The notes: generated by a model not told the origin, from the letters alone. A stretch of DNA of 64,000 nt from Gordionus sp. m RMFG-2023 (GCF_954871325.1 NC_088777.1:16779366-16843365), one strand, 5' to 3'; shown: positions 49,317-61,516, numbered from the stretch's first letter. A program made the numbers and translations.

Positions 49317-49337
49317 TTGCAGGCCTTCGGCCTGCAA
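49317..49337. repeat. GC-rich hairpin inside hAT element
   Basis: TTGCAGGCC, loop TTC, GGCCTGCAA: a perfect 9-bp stem in otherwise AT-rich DNA. The same hairpin, inverted, is at 53127-53147 in the outer copy, so it has been kept in both. Confidence 0.7.
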
Positions 49338-49429
49338 AGGACCGGGATTTAGAATTGACTTAGTTATCCACTTATTATTTTTTATAAATATAAAATCTAA
49401 TCTATTTTCCAAAATAAAATAGGTAATTA

Positions 49430-49645
49430 TTTTTCAAAATAAAATAGCTAACTTTTTTTAAAATAAAATAGCTAACTTTTTTTCAAAATAAAATAGCCAA
49501 CTATTTTTCAAAATAAAATAGCCAACTATTTTTCAAAATAAAATAGCCAACTATTTTTCAAAATAAAATATCCTTTCAAAATAAAATAGTTAACTATTTT
49601 CCAAAATAAAATACCCAACTATTTTTCAAAATAGGTAATTACTGT
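49430..49645. repeat. ~25-bp tandem repeats in inner hAT element
   Basis: About eight units of CAAAATAAAATAGCCAACTA and a few T residues. The matching inverted array lies at about 52795-53060. Confidence 0.75.
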
Positions 49646-49829
49646 ACGACACAAAATTTCTTAGAGTAGTATCTTTATTATTAAAAAAACATATTGATTT
49701 ATTATAATATATTAATTTTGTTTAAAAATAATAACCAACGATCTTTTTTAAATACAAAAGAATGTAAACAAGATAAAATTTTATAAAAAATTGTAATTTT
49801 ACAATGTAAAAAAATAAATGGGGGAAAGG

Positions 49830-50420
49830 AATTTGATATTTTGAGGTATCAAAAATCTTCAAAGCATAAATCAGTACAGGGCATTCTATCAACATCTATT
49901 TCAAAACAAAAATATTCTTCAAAAATAAGAAATAATATAGATGCAACTACAGTTGCGGAAATGGTAAATACCTATCATGCAGTACAACATTCAGAGAGTT
50001 ACTCAACATCTCAACGTTGGTAGAATCTTTCCCCATAATATTTAACGACTAATATAAATGAATAGAATACTTTGTAGAACACAAAATGAGCAAGGCTATC
50101 AACAATGTTTTAGGATATAAATCCAGAAGGTCAATTCTTGACGATTTGAAAGCTGTGCAAACATATGCAATTCTAACAGATGCATCTAATAAGGAGATAT
50201 CAAAACATTTCCCTTGATCCTCCCCTATTTCAACAAAATTAATGTCATTTTAATAAAACTATTAAAAAAATTTTCTACAGATATGAAATATCCAAAGACA
50301 TAGCTAACCATATATAATGGTAAATATGGCAGATTTGGCATTACCAATGAATTGCATGGTAGCTTTCTGATCTGATAATTTCTCAGTGAATTTGGCAAAA
50401 ACCAGAGTGTATTTATAGAA
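49830..50420 (+). pseudogene. hAT transposase remnant, inner copy
   Basis: Readings in order: TVAEMVNTYHAVQHSESYST (the wxyHTVkHxxSYxS region of this hAT group), then IEYFVEHKMSKAINNVLGYK, AVQTYAILTDASNKEISKHF (FSixTDASN-like catalytic region) and VAF/SDNFSVNLAKT (xxDNaxxNF region). Only the N-terminal half of the catalytic core remains; stops and frame changes interrupt it, and no C-terminal domain follows. A near-identical remnant lies on the minus strand at about 52000-52610. Confidence 0.6.
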
Positions 50421-51999
50421 TTAAGTCAGCATAATGTTGGTTGACAGGTTCCTCTTAATACGCGCCATCGTAGAATTTTAAAATACAAACCTTTAAAAAA
50501 TAAATAGATTATAAAAGCTGTCCTATTTGAAAATAATTTTCAAAAATAAATGGCAGAAGTATATTTAGGAATTTTACATATAGGAAATCTACTATATGCT
50601 GTTAATATGCAGTTGCAATCAGAAGAATATAATTTAATAAAGGCTCACTAAATTATGCTGCAGAAATACCAAAGTAAGAATATTACTATTATCGGATAAT
50701 TATTAATAAGATTTAATATGATGTCATGTTCGAGGAGATTGTAATGCTTCTGTATTTTTATGATTTGCCAAAATATTCAAAATATTAATTTTACAATGTA
50801 AAAAATAAATTTATTTGATTTTATGCAAATGTATAAATAAGATTTTATAAAATATAGAAAGTCAAATAGTTATAGTTAATTATATTTTATATGAGATTTA
50901 AATAATATAACTAAACGTTTACCGTCGTTATTAAGATATTTATAAAAATCCTGGCATGACATTTTATAATTTTGTTTAACCATTAACTCGGCCTCTTAGG
51001 ATATCTTAAGCTTAGATTAAAGATGATTAAGATAATAATATTTTCTAAGATGAGTTCTACTTTCATTGCTAATTTTTAAAAATATTACTTCTAATATTAA
51101 TAATATATTTTTAATATATAATAGTACATAAGCAGTTTATATTGAAAATAATATTTCTTTTTATATATTTAATTATAACATTTTATTGTCCAAAAAACAA
51201 CATCAGTATTGGAAACTAATGCTTTAACCTCAAAACAATCTAAATCTCACCTAGAAGATAACTATCATGGTATATATAAATAAAAATATAAAATATGTAT
51301 AATATTTAGGATTTTTTAAGCTTAGATTAAAGATGATTAGGATAATAATATTTTCTAAGATGAGTTCCACTTTCATTGCTAATTTTTAAAAATATTACTT
51401 CTAATATTAATAATATATTTTTTAATATATAATAGTACATAAGCAATTTATATTGAAAATAATTTTACTTTTTATATATTTAATTATAACATTTTATTGT
51501 CCAAAAAACAACATCAGTATTGGAAACTAGTGCTTTAACCTCAAAACAATCTAAATCTCACCTAGAAGATAACTATCATGGTATATATAAATAAAAATAT
51601 AAAAAAAGCACTAGTTTCCCATACTATTCTAACTTCAAATTTTGAAAATGTCGAATGGATTGGATTGGATGGAGAATTTAAAATTAGCGGAAAAATAAAA
51701 TAAAAGAACTAGACATATTTTTCGAATAAATATTTAAAATTTATTTTAAAAATATAAAAATAATCAAATACTGTCTCCCAAAATTATTATTTATATATTA
51801 AAAACATTAAAATGCTAAAAAAAAAATTGTGGGAGAGATTAAAAAATTGTGGGAGATTTTTGTGGGAGATTGTGGGAGATTTCTAATTGTGGGAGTTTTG
51901 TGGGAGTGAGATGTATGTGGGTAAACTAAAAAATTGTGGGAGACTCCCACTGATGGGGGGAGGCATGGCAACCCTGGGAGGAACCTGTCAACCAACATT

Positions 52000-52610
52000 A
52001 TGCTGACTCAATTCTGTAAATACACTCTGGTTTTTGCCAAATTCACTGAGGAATTATCAGATCAGAAAGCTACCATGCAATTCATTGGTAATGCCAAATC
52101 TGCCATATTTACCATTATATATGGTTAGCTATGTCTTTGGATATTTCATATCTGGAGAAAATTTTTTTAATAGTTTTATTAAAATGACATTAATTTTGTT
52201 GAAATAGGGGAGGATCAAGGGAAATGTTTTGATATCTCCTTATTAGATGCATCTGTTAGAATTGCATATGTTTGCACATCTTTCAAATCGTCAAGAATTG
52301 ACCTTCTGGATTTATATCCTAAAACATTGTTGATAGCCTTGCTCATTTTGTGTTCTACAAAGTATTCTATTCATTTATATTAGTCGTTAAATATTATGGG
52401 GAAAGATTCTACCAACGTTGAGATGTTGAGTAACTCTCTGAATGTTGTACTGCATGATAGGTATTTACCATTTCCGCAACTGTAGTTGCATCTATATTAT
52501 TTCTTATTTTTGAAGAATATTTTTGTTTTGAAATAGATGTTGATAGAATGCCCTGTACTGATTTATGCTTTGAAGATTTTTGATACCTCAAAATATCAAA
52601 TTCCTTTCCC
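52000..52610 (-). pseudogene. hAT transposase remnant, outer copy
   Basis: Mirror copy of the inner remnant; the first 60 codons (52591-52409) give the same peptide, starting RYQKSSKHKSVQGIL. The equal state of decay in the two copies shows that the family was already non-autonomous when the second insertion took place. Confidence 0.6.
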
Positions 52611-53929
52611 CCATTTATTTTTTTACATTGTAAAATTACAATTTTTTATAAAATTTTATCTTGTTTACATTCTTTTGTATTTAAAAAAGATCGTTGGTTA
52701 TTATTTTTAAACAAAATTAATATATTATAATAAATCATTATGTTTTTTTAATAATAAAGATAGTACTCTAAGAAATTTTGTGTCGTACAGTAATTACCTA
52801 TTTTGAAAAATAGTTGGGTATTTTATTTTGGAAAATAGTTAACTATTTTATTTTGAAAAAGAGTTGGATATTTTATTTTGAAAAATAGTTAGGCTATTTT
52901 ATTTGAAAAAGAGTTATATATTTTATTTTGAAAAATAGTTGGCTATTTTATTTTGAAAAATAGTTGGCTATTTTATTTTGAAAAAAAGTTAGCTATTTTA
53001 TTTTAAAAAAAGTTAGCTATTTTATTTTGAAAAATAATTACCTATTTTATTTTGGAAAATAGATTAGATTTTATATTTATAAAAAATAATAAGTGGATAA
53101 CTAAGTCAATTCTAAATCCCGGTCCTTTGCAGGCCGAAGGCCTGCAAAAAATTTTTTTTAGCAATTTCTCCCACAATTTTTATATTTCTCCCACAAAATA
53201 CCTAATTTCTCCCACAATTTGAAAATTTTGACCTGGCAACCCTGGGTAGGACTGGGCTTGGAACTAGTGTTGTTAATCGGCTTAGCCGAGTCGGCTCGAA
53301 CAGAGCTCACCCAAATTTTGGGTCGTTTTTTTCGACTCCAACTCAAAGTTTTGGTCGTTTTTTACGACTTCGACCCGAGTTCAAGCCGAAAAAAACGACT
53401 TCGACCCAAAATATGGGTCGTTTTTTTCGACTCCGACCCAAGTCCAAGCCGAAAAAAACGACCTCGACCCAAAATATGGGTCGTTTTTTACGACTCCAAC
53501 TCAAAATTTGGGTTGTATTTTTCGACTCAAACTTGAAATTTGGGTCGTATTTTTCGACTCAAACTTGAAGTTAGGGTCGTATTTTTAGAAGTTTGGGTCG
53601 TATTTTTCGACTCCAACTTGAAGTTTAGATCGTATTTTTCGACTCCAACTCAAAGTTTGGGTCGTTTTTCTGACTCAGACTCAAACATCGGGTCGTTTTA
53701 TTCAATCCGACCCAAAATATGGATCGTTTTTTTTAAAGACGCCTTAAAGTTAGGGTTGCTTTTTTTCACCTAACCAAATATCTAGATCATTTTTTTCGAC
53801 CAAAAGTCAAATAACATTTAGTAGATATTAATATTATAGGCGGGAAAGTTTCTTAAAGCTTCTTTAGATTATAACGCTCTGATTTAACTATTCCATCATA
53901 GTTATTTTTTAAAATTTTTAAGTAAAGAT

Positions 53930-55610
53930 GTACCATAGAAAAGAGCCATTTGTTATGATGGTTATTTTTGAACTTTTTTAAATGAAATAGATAAAAATAT
54001 ATATTGTAGATATGTTAAATCAAAATTTCAGTGAAGATGTACCATAGATAAGTGACAATTGTCATAATCGACATTTTTGAACTTTTTTGAGTTTTTTATA
54101 GCAAATTGCTAAAAATATATATTCTGAACATGTTAAAATAAAAATTCAGTGAGGATGTATCATAGATAGGTGACAATTGTCATAATCGTTATTTTTGAAC
54201 TTTCTTCAATTTTTTTAAAGGAAATAGCTAAAAATATATATTCTAAACATGTTAAATTTAAAATTCATTGAGGATATTACATATATAGGTGACAATTGTC
54301 ATAATCGCTATTTTTGAACTTTTTCAAATTTTTTTAAAGGAAATAGCTAAAAATATATATTCTAAACATGTTAAATTTAAAATTCAGTGAGGATGTATCA
54401 TAGATAGGTGACAATTGTCATAATCTTTATTTTTGAAATTTTTTCAATTTTTTTAAAGGAAATAGCTAAAAATATATATTCTAAACATGTTAAATTAAAA
54501 ATTCAGTGAGGATGTATCATAGATAGGTGACAATTGTCATAATCGTTATTTTTGAACTTTTTTCAATTTTTTTAAAGGAAATAGCTAAAAATATATATTC
54601 TAAACATGTTAAATTAAAAATTCAGTGAGGATGTATCATAGATAGGTGACAATTGTCATAATCGCTATTTTTGAACTTTTTTCAATTTTTTTAAAGGAAA
54701 TAGCTAAAAATATATATTCTAAACATGTTAAATTTAAAATTCAGTGAGGATGTATCATAGATAGGTGACAATTGTCATAATCGCTATTTTTGAACTTTTT
54801 CAAATTTTTTTAAAAGAAATAGCTAAAAAAATATATCCTAAACATGTTAAATTAAAATATCAGTGAGGATGTATCACAGATAGGTGACAATTGTCATAAT
54901 CTTTATTTTTGAACTTTTTTCAATTTTTTTAAAGGAAATAGCTAAAAATATATATTCTAAACATGTTAAATTAAAAATTCAGTGAGGATGTATCATAGAT
55001 AGGTGACAATTGTCATAATCGCTATTTTTGAACTTTTTTCAATTTTTTTAAAGGAAATAGTTAAAAATATATATTCTAAACATGTTAAATTAAAAATTCA
55101 GTGAGGATGTATCATAGATAGGTAACAATTGTCATAATCGCTATTTTTGAACTTTTTCAAATTATTTTAAAGGAAATAGCTAAAAAAATATATCCTAAAC
55201 ATGTTAAATTAAAATATCAGTGAGGATGTATCACAGATAGGTGACAATTGTCATAATCTTTATTTTTGAACTTTTTTCAATTTTTTTAAAGGAAATAGCT
55301 AAAAATATATATTCTAAACATGTTAAATTAAAAATTCAGTGAGTATGTATCATAGATAGGTGACAATTGTCATAATCGCTATTTTTGAACTTTTTTCAAT
55401 TTTTTAAAGGAAATAGCTAAAAATATATATTCTAAACATGTTAAATTAAAAATTCAGTGAGGATGTATCATAGATAGATGACAATTGTCATAATCGCTAT
55501 TTTTGAACTTTTTCAAATTTTTTTAAAGGAAATAGCTAAAAAAATATATCCTAAACATGTTAAATTAAAATATCAGTGATGATGTATCACAGATAAGGGA
55601 CAAAAAATGG
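53930..55610. repeat. ~119-bp tandem array, left arm of foldback
   Basis: Units read GGTGACAATTGTCATAATCG, CTATTTTTGAACTTTT, a poly-A/T middle, ATATATTCTAAACATGTTAA and CAGTGAGGATGTATCATAGA. About 13 intact units plus degenerate edge units. Each contains the palindrome TGACAATTGTCA. Units at the two edges are the most divergent and central ones the most alike, as expected for arrays homogenised by unequal exchange. Confidence 0.9.
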
Positions 55611-56584
55611 TTATTATATATACGAATAGTTAGGTACATAATAATCTTTAAGTGATAAAATGAGATGGTAATATATTTCTTGTAATTTTAATTTATAATA
55701 AAATTCTTAAATGTTATTGTCATAGACTGGGTTAGAAAATCAACTATCACATAAACTCATCTATGTTTTATTCATATTATATTTTTAAGTTTGAGGATAT
55801 AAAAATATTTCCTCTTTGAAGTTACTAGTTAGGATAAAATTTACTTGGCACATCTTACAATGATATTTATACTTGTTTTTTTTTCGATAAATTTTATGCG
55901 ATATACATGAAGGAAATTACATATCATTGTACAGAGAAATAACTTTGTATATATTATCTGCACCCATATCTTTTTTATCAATCTCTATCGATGACATTTT
56001 AAATTATATTGGAAACTAGATTGTGTAGATTTCTAAATATTAATTTAAAAGATTAAGATGCTAGAATTAATTATAGATATATCTTAATAATTTGTATATG
56101 CATTTATTATTTAAAATCTCTCGTTTTAAGCCTATTTAGCAAGAAAAATATTGACTAATCCTGAAATTGATAATAGATATCTATACCTTTATATAATCTA
56201 TGAGAAAAATTGCTCTCATAATATTCTTCTTAATAAAATAGTGAATAATTAACGCCTGAAAAAAAGTAAGCGCTTTATAACATGGTTCAAAGTTAATCCC
56301 AGTATCAATTTTAATGTGTAATTTTTCTCAAGTGTTCAAAATTCTATATCTTAATATCAAAAACTATTTTAGTTATCAATTTAAAGTCAAATAATATTAA
56401 AACACTAATATTCTCCAGTATTCATAAAAAACAACAGCCTGAAACAAGAATACTAAGCTCAAAACATCTTAAATATTTGATACATTTATAGTTTAAATAT
56501 TTTTATTTAAATTATATATATTTATTAATGTACAAAAAATTTAATTTAACAATATATATAGATATAAAAATTATATATAAAATT

Positions 56585-56815
56585 TATTATTCATGATATT
56601 GATATCCCATGAATTTAAACATAAACACTGTTTAAGTGTTTCGGAGGCCATGCGATTTCTTTTCTTTGTTACGGTGTCCACCCCTCTTGAGAAGACACGC
56701 TCGCTCTCAACGGATGTACTTTGCTGCGACAAAAAATCTTTAGCCATCATGCAAAAGTACGGAAAACGCTCAGAATTACAGTACGACTTAAAAAAACTCG
56801 ACTTAACACTACATT
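56585..56815 (-). pseudogene. hAT transposase C-terminal remnant in foldback centre
   Basis: The minus strand reads FCMMAKDFLSQQSTSVESER, then VFSRGVDTVTKKRNRMASET and LKQCLCLNSW. This is the hAT dimerisation region (SSVxSERxFSxGGDTVTxKRNRL ... CLxSW). Upstream catalytic parts are absent. It links the foldback to the hAT superfamily, in agreement with its 8-bp target duplication. Confidence 0.75.
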
Positions 56816-57779
56816 TTTGAAAAATATGGCTCGCCTAAATTACTAAACTATATTTAAAAAAATTCATATTTTATAAAAAAAATGCATCCGGAATCGCAAA
56901 TACTTATAAAAAAAATTTATTGTTTTATTAGTTTAAAAAGTCCATATGGAAGTGAAGTGACTATTTAAATTCTAAAATTAAAAAAGATATTTTATTTTAC
57001 TTAGCGTGGTGCCAGCTAGACGGCAAATTTGTTGAGATTTTTTCTTTTCTTCATTGTCAGGGATATGATTAATAATCATTTTTTTTAACTTTCCAAATTT
57101 TTTTTATTATTTTTGAGGGTAGCCAAATTAAATTTTAATTTTTTTTTTTATTCATTTTTTGTTTTTAAAATTATAATTTAATTTTAATAAGTAACATAAA
57201 TTTTATTAATAAAAGTTGTCCAATTTTCAGGATTAGTCAATATTTTTCTTGCTAAATAGGGTTAAAACGAGAGATTTTAAATAATAAATGCATATACAAA
57301 TTATTAAGATATATCTATAATTAATTCTAGCATCTTATTTTAAATTAATATTAAGAAATCTACACAATCTAGTTTCCAATATAATTTAAAATGTCATCGA
57401 TAGAGATTGATATAAAAGATATGGGTGCAGATAATATATACAAAGTTAATTCTCTGTACAATGATATGTAATTTCCTTCATGAGATATCGCATAAAATTT
57501 ATTCTCGAAAAAAAAAACAAGGTATAAATATCATTGTAAGATGTGCCAAGTAAATTTTATCCTAACTAGTAACTTCAAAGAGGAAATATTTTAATATCCT
57601 CAAACTTAAAAATATAATATGAATAAAACATAGGAGTTTATGTGATAGTTGATTTTCTAACCCAGTCTATGACAATAACATATTTAAGAATTTTATTATA
57701 AATTAAAATTACAAGAAATATATTAGCATCTCATTTTATCACTTAAAAATTATTATGTACCTAACTACTCGTATATATA

Positions 57780-59000
57780 ATAACCATTTTTTGTCCCTTA
57801 TTTATGATACATCCTCACTGATATTTTAATTTAACATGTTTAGGAAATATTTTTTTAGCTATTTGCTTTAAAAAAAATTGAAAAAGTTCAAAAATAGCGA
57901 TTATGACAATTGTCACCTATCTATGATACATCCTCACTGAATTTTTAATTTAACATGTTTAGAATATATATTTTTAGCTATTTCCTTTAAAAAAATTGAA
58001 AAAAGTTCAAAAATAAAGATTATGACAATTGTCACCTATCTATGATACATCCTCACTGAATTTTTAATTTAAAATGTTTAGAATATATATTTTTAGCTAT
58101 TTCCTTTAAAAAAATTAAAAAAGGTTCAAAAATAACGAATATGACAATTGTCACCTATCTATGATACATCCTCACTGAATTTTTAATTTAACATGTTTAG
58201 AATATATATTTTTAACTATTTCCTTTAATAAAATTTGAAAAAGTTCAAAAATAGCGATTATGACAACCTATCTAAGATACATCCTCACTGAATTTTAAAT
58301 TTAACATGTTTAGAATATATATTTTTAGCTATTTCCTTTAAAAAAATTAAAAAAAGTACAAAAATAACAATTATGACAATTATCACCTATCTATGATACA
58401 TCCTCACTGAATTTTAAATTTAACATGTTTAGAATATATATTTTTAGCTATTTCCTTTAAAAAAATTGAAAAAAGTTCAAAAATAACGATTATGACAATT
58501 GTCACCTATCTATGATACATCCTCACTGAATTTTAAATTTAACATGTTTAGAATATATATTTTAAGATGTTTCCTTTAAAAAAATTTGAAAAAGTTCAAA
58601 AATAGCGATTATGACAATTGTCACCTATCTATGATACATCCTCACTGAATTTTAAATTTAACATGTTTAGAATATATATTTTTAGCTATTTCCTTTAAAA
58701 AAATTGAAAAAAGTTAAAAAATAAGGATTATGACAATTGTCACTTATCTAGGGTACATCCTCACTGAATTTTTAATTTAACATGTTCAGAATATATATTT
58801 TTAGCAATTTGCTTTAAAAAAACTCAAAAAAGTTCAAAAATGGCGATTATGACAATTGTCACTTATCTATGGTACATCTTCACTGAAATTTTGATTTAAC
58901 ATGTCTACAATATATATTTTTATCTATTTCATTTAAAAAAAGTTCAAAAATAACCATCATAACAAATGGCTCTTTTCTATGGTACATCTTTACTTAAAAA
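57780..59000. repeat. ~119-bp tandem array, right arm of foldback
   Basis: Reverse-complement units of the 53930-55610 array (CGATTATGACAATTGTCACC, TATCTATGATACATCCTCAC). About nine to ten units, one of them lacking the palindrome half (near 58258). Confidence 0.9.
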
Positions 59001-59691
59001 TTTTAAAAAATAACTATGATGGAATAGTTAATCCAGAGCGTTATAATTTAAAGAAGCTTTAAGAAACTTTCCCGCCTATAATATTAATATCTACTAAATG
59101 TTATTTGACTTTTGGTCGAAAAAAATGATCTAGATATTTGGTTAGGTGAAAAAAAGCAACCCTAACTTTAAGGCGTCTTTAAAAAAAACGATCCATATTT
59201 TGGGTCGGATTGAATAAAACGACCCGATGTTTGAGTCTGAGTCAGAAAAACGACCCAAACTTTGAGTTGGAGTTGAAAAATACGATCTAAACTTCAAGTT
59301 GGAGTCGAAAAATACGACCCAAACTTCTAGTTTGAGTCGAAAAATACGACCCAAACTTCAAGTTGGAGTCGAAAAATACGACCCTAACTTCAAGTTTGAG
59401 TCGAAAAATACGACCCAAATTTCAAGTTTGAGTCGAAAAATACAACCCAAATTTTGAGTCGGAGTCGTAAAAAACGACCCATATTTTGGGTCGAGGTCGT
59501 TTTTTTCGGCTTGGACTTGGGTCGAAGTCGAAAAAAACGACCCATATTTTGGGTCGAAGTCGTTTTTTTCGGCTTGAACTCGGGTCGAAGTCGAAAAAAA
59601 CGACCCAAACATTGAGTCGGAGTCGAATAAAACGACCCGAGCTTTGGGTCGGGGTCGCGACTCGCGGCGTTTTAACAACACTACTTGGAAC

Positions 59692-60094
59692 CTCAAAATT
59701 AATATTAGCTTGCACCTGACTTGGGGATATCTTTTATAAATAATTAAGGGTTGAGCTGGGCTTGATAAACTTTTTTATAATTATAAGATCTTGGATGCTT
59801 CCTAATATTGTGAGCTTGAACCTGGCATGACATCTTTCGTAAAAAATGAATAAAAATCTCATTCCCCGTCATTTTTGACGGGCTTTCTACTAGTTTAATT
59901 AAATTGATAAAATATTTTAACCTATATTTCTGAATGTTGTGAATCAAAGTCTATATTATTAAAATGTTATCCATTTGAAAGAGACTAATTTTTTTTTACA
60001 TTTTGAAGAATATATAATTTTATTATTAGACAAAAGTTAGAGATTTAAATTTCTATAAAAATTTTAATATAGTTATTTATGTTACAATAATATT
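59692..60094. other. Continuation of the split host repeat
   Basis: 59692-59830 continues the sequence interrupted at 47381 and matches 45300-45420 (AAGATCTTGGATG; GAGCTTGAACCT). The rest is AT-rich with no gene. Confidence 0.5.
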
Positions 60095-60680
60095 TAGAGT
60101 TGTAAAAAAGTAACTGGTAGCAGGTTATATTCTTAAAAAGGTAACGAGTTGCATTATTTAAATATTATTTTTTATAAAATTGGACGGTTCTTTATAAATT
60201 ATTTATATAACTACCTCATATTTTTATATATTTTTTTTATTATATATATAAAATAATTTTACGAATTACAATACTAATCAAAGGAAATAAAAATGCAATT
60301 TAAATAAGGAAATAATTGCGCTAAAAAAACCAGAGTAAAGTATTTATTTCCACTGATAAGAATTTCATAATATAATATTTATTCGCGCTGAAAAATAAAA
60401 GCAAAATATAATATTTATTTTCCAATTTCAAAATTGGTTAAAAGGCGCTCTAGTTTTTCTTCAAAAATAAGTTTCCCTAGACTAAACAAAACATTCGCAG
60501 AAGCGCTTAATGTAAGGAGCATTATATATAACAGTAGTAATTCAAAATTTTGAAAATCAACATATGAATAATGGAGAAATATATTTAAATATTTAACATA
60601 TTTTAGATAGTTATTAGTTATTTTTGTCATTATATCATAAAAAATATAACCTGCAATTATTTTTTTTCAAAAAATGTATT
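60095..60680 (-). mobile_element. hAT derivative with AAAAAGTAACT end and 3' remnant
   Basis: The left end TAGAGTTGTAAAAAAGTAAC is typical of hAT miniature elements. The inner motif GCAGGTTATA recurs inverted near 60650. On the minus strand (60415-60540) the reading MLLTLSASANVLFSLGKLIF, then EEKLERLLTNFE matches a hAT C-terminus (SaxVERxFSxGKLIF type). The right edge is worn and placed approximately; a related copy lies at 6680-7230. Confidence 0.55.
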
Positions 60681-61508
60681 TTAACGCTAGCTATTACCAT
60701 CACGATAATTTTATTTAATTATTTGTGTTTTGACTTAAACCGAATAATTTTATATATTATATATTGTTTTAAGTAAAATTATATCAGTTGTATAACATAA
60801 GTTAGCAAAATATTAAATTCATTTACAAATATTATTGGTTGAGAAAAAAAGCAAGATATATTTAAGAAAAAAAACAAATATTTAGTTATTTTTAGTAAGA
60901 TCCGACAGATTTTTAGCCATTGCTTTATTTTTTGTTGGTGGCAAGAAAGCCGTGAATAGTGACGATAGGAAGCAAAACACTACCATTAGTAAGGGGAAAT
61001 ATGCGGTATGATATTTTTCCTTATTAGTTTTTTTTTTAGTAAAAATACATTATTATTGAATATTTTATATGAGTAAATATAAATAATATCATGTAGAGAT
61101 ACTTTTTATTTTCTCTTTTCATTACATAAAATAGTACAAATATTAGGTTAGTTTAATTTGTTCCAGATACAAAGTTAAGGAATGCCCGAGAAATATATAA
61201 CGCAGTTTAAACTAGCGAATTTAAAATATATTCATATTTGGCCTCAACAGTTAATATAGTTTATACAATATTATAAAAAATCTAAATTCTTTTTTAATCT
61301 TGTAATAATGTTTTTTTTAAAGTTAAATAGCAGTATAAATTTTATATCTCGAATAATGTAAATATTATATAATAAAATCCATAGCTAACCAAATATGATA
61401 TGAAAGGCGATATCATATATCCAGCTCTGCTAACTGCATTGTTAAAGCCGTAGCCTGAATTTCTTGAAAGTAAAAAAATTTTTTTATTAAAATAAAATTA
61501 GTTTAGGT
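60681..61508. other. AT-rich DNA
   Basis: No exon or bounded repeat could be supported. Confidence 0.4.
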
Positions 61509-61516
61509 ATTATAAC

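Larger units (their letters stand above)
49219..51976 (+). mobile_element. Inner hAT element of the same family, 2.76 kb
   Basis: It begins CAGGGTTGCCAGG and ends with the complement of CAGGGTTGCCATGCC. The flanks AGAGGAAC (49211-49218) and GGAGGAAC (51977-51984) agree at 7 of 8 bases. The uninterrupted target is visible inside the inner copy itself near 50450 (complement of AAGAGGAACCTGTCAAC). It is an inverted near-copy of the outer element, so the region reads as interleaved inverted repeats. Remnant transposase runs on the plus strand from about 49830 to 50420. Confidence 0.9.
47382..53244 (-). mobile_element. Outer hAT element (CAGGGTTGCCA family), interrupted
   Basis: The left end is CAAGGTTGCCATGCC; the right end is the complement of CAGGGTTGCCAGG. 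The flanking 8 bp GGTAGGAC (47374-47381 and 53245-53252) are identical, a hAT-type target duplication. The coding remnant is on the minus strand (about 52610-52000). A second copy of the same family (49219-51976) is inserted in the opposite orientation. Without that insert the element is about 3.1 kb. It carries three copies of a 311-bp tandem unit (about 47763-48670) and ~25-bp tandem repeats (AAATAGCCAACTATTTTTC type). Confidence 0.9.
53265..59683. mobile_element. Foldback hAT element, 6.4 kb, perfect TSD
   Basis: The ends TAGTGTTGTTAATCGG and the complement of TAGTGTTGTTAAAACG are flanked by identical 8-bp CTTGGAAC (53257-53264 and 59684-59691). The arms are long inverted repeats. The outer ~570 bp consists of GGGTCGTTTTTTTCGACTC-type repeats, then ~119-bp tandem units, then about 600 bp of unique sequence; left arm to about 56172, right arm from about 57220. 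The arms differ in the number of tandem units (about 13 left, about 9-10 right). The 1-kb centre holds a hAT C-terminal remnant. ORFs in the outer repeats encode only repeat-derived peptides. Confidence 0.92.

Noticed and set aside
49430-49645. Regular ~25-bp repeats resembling a CRISPR array
   Set aside because: The repeats are contiguous without variable spacers, AT-only and inside a hAT element of a eukaryotic genome.
53219-53773. Overlapping ORFs encoding RPKIWVVFFDSDPS-like repeat peptides
   Set aside because: They follow the GGGTCGTTTTTTTCGACTC repeat period of the foldback end; the mirror ORFs at 59142-59719 come from the other arm. Not genes.
53265-59683. Could be a Polinton-like or other large inverted-repeat element
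   Set aside because: No integrase, polymerase or capsid motifs; the 8-bp target duplication and hAT C-terminus point to hAT.
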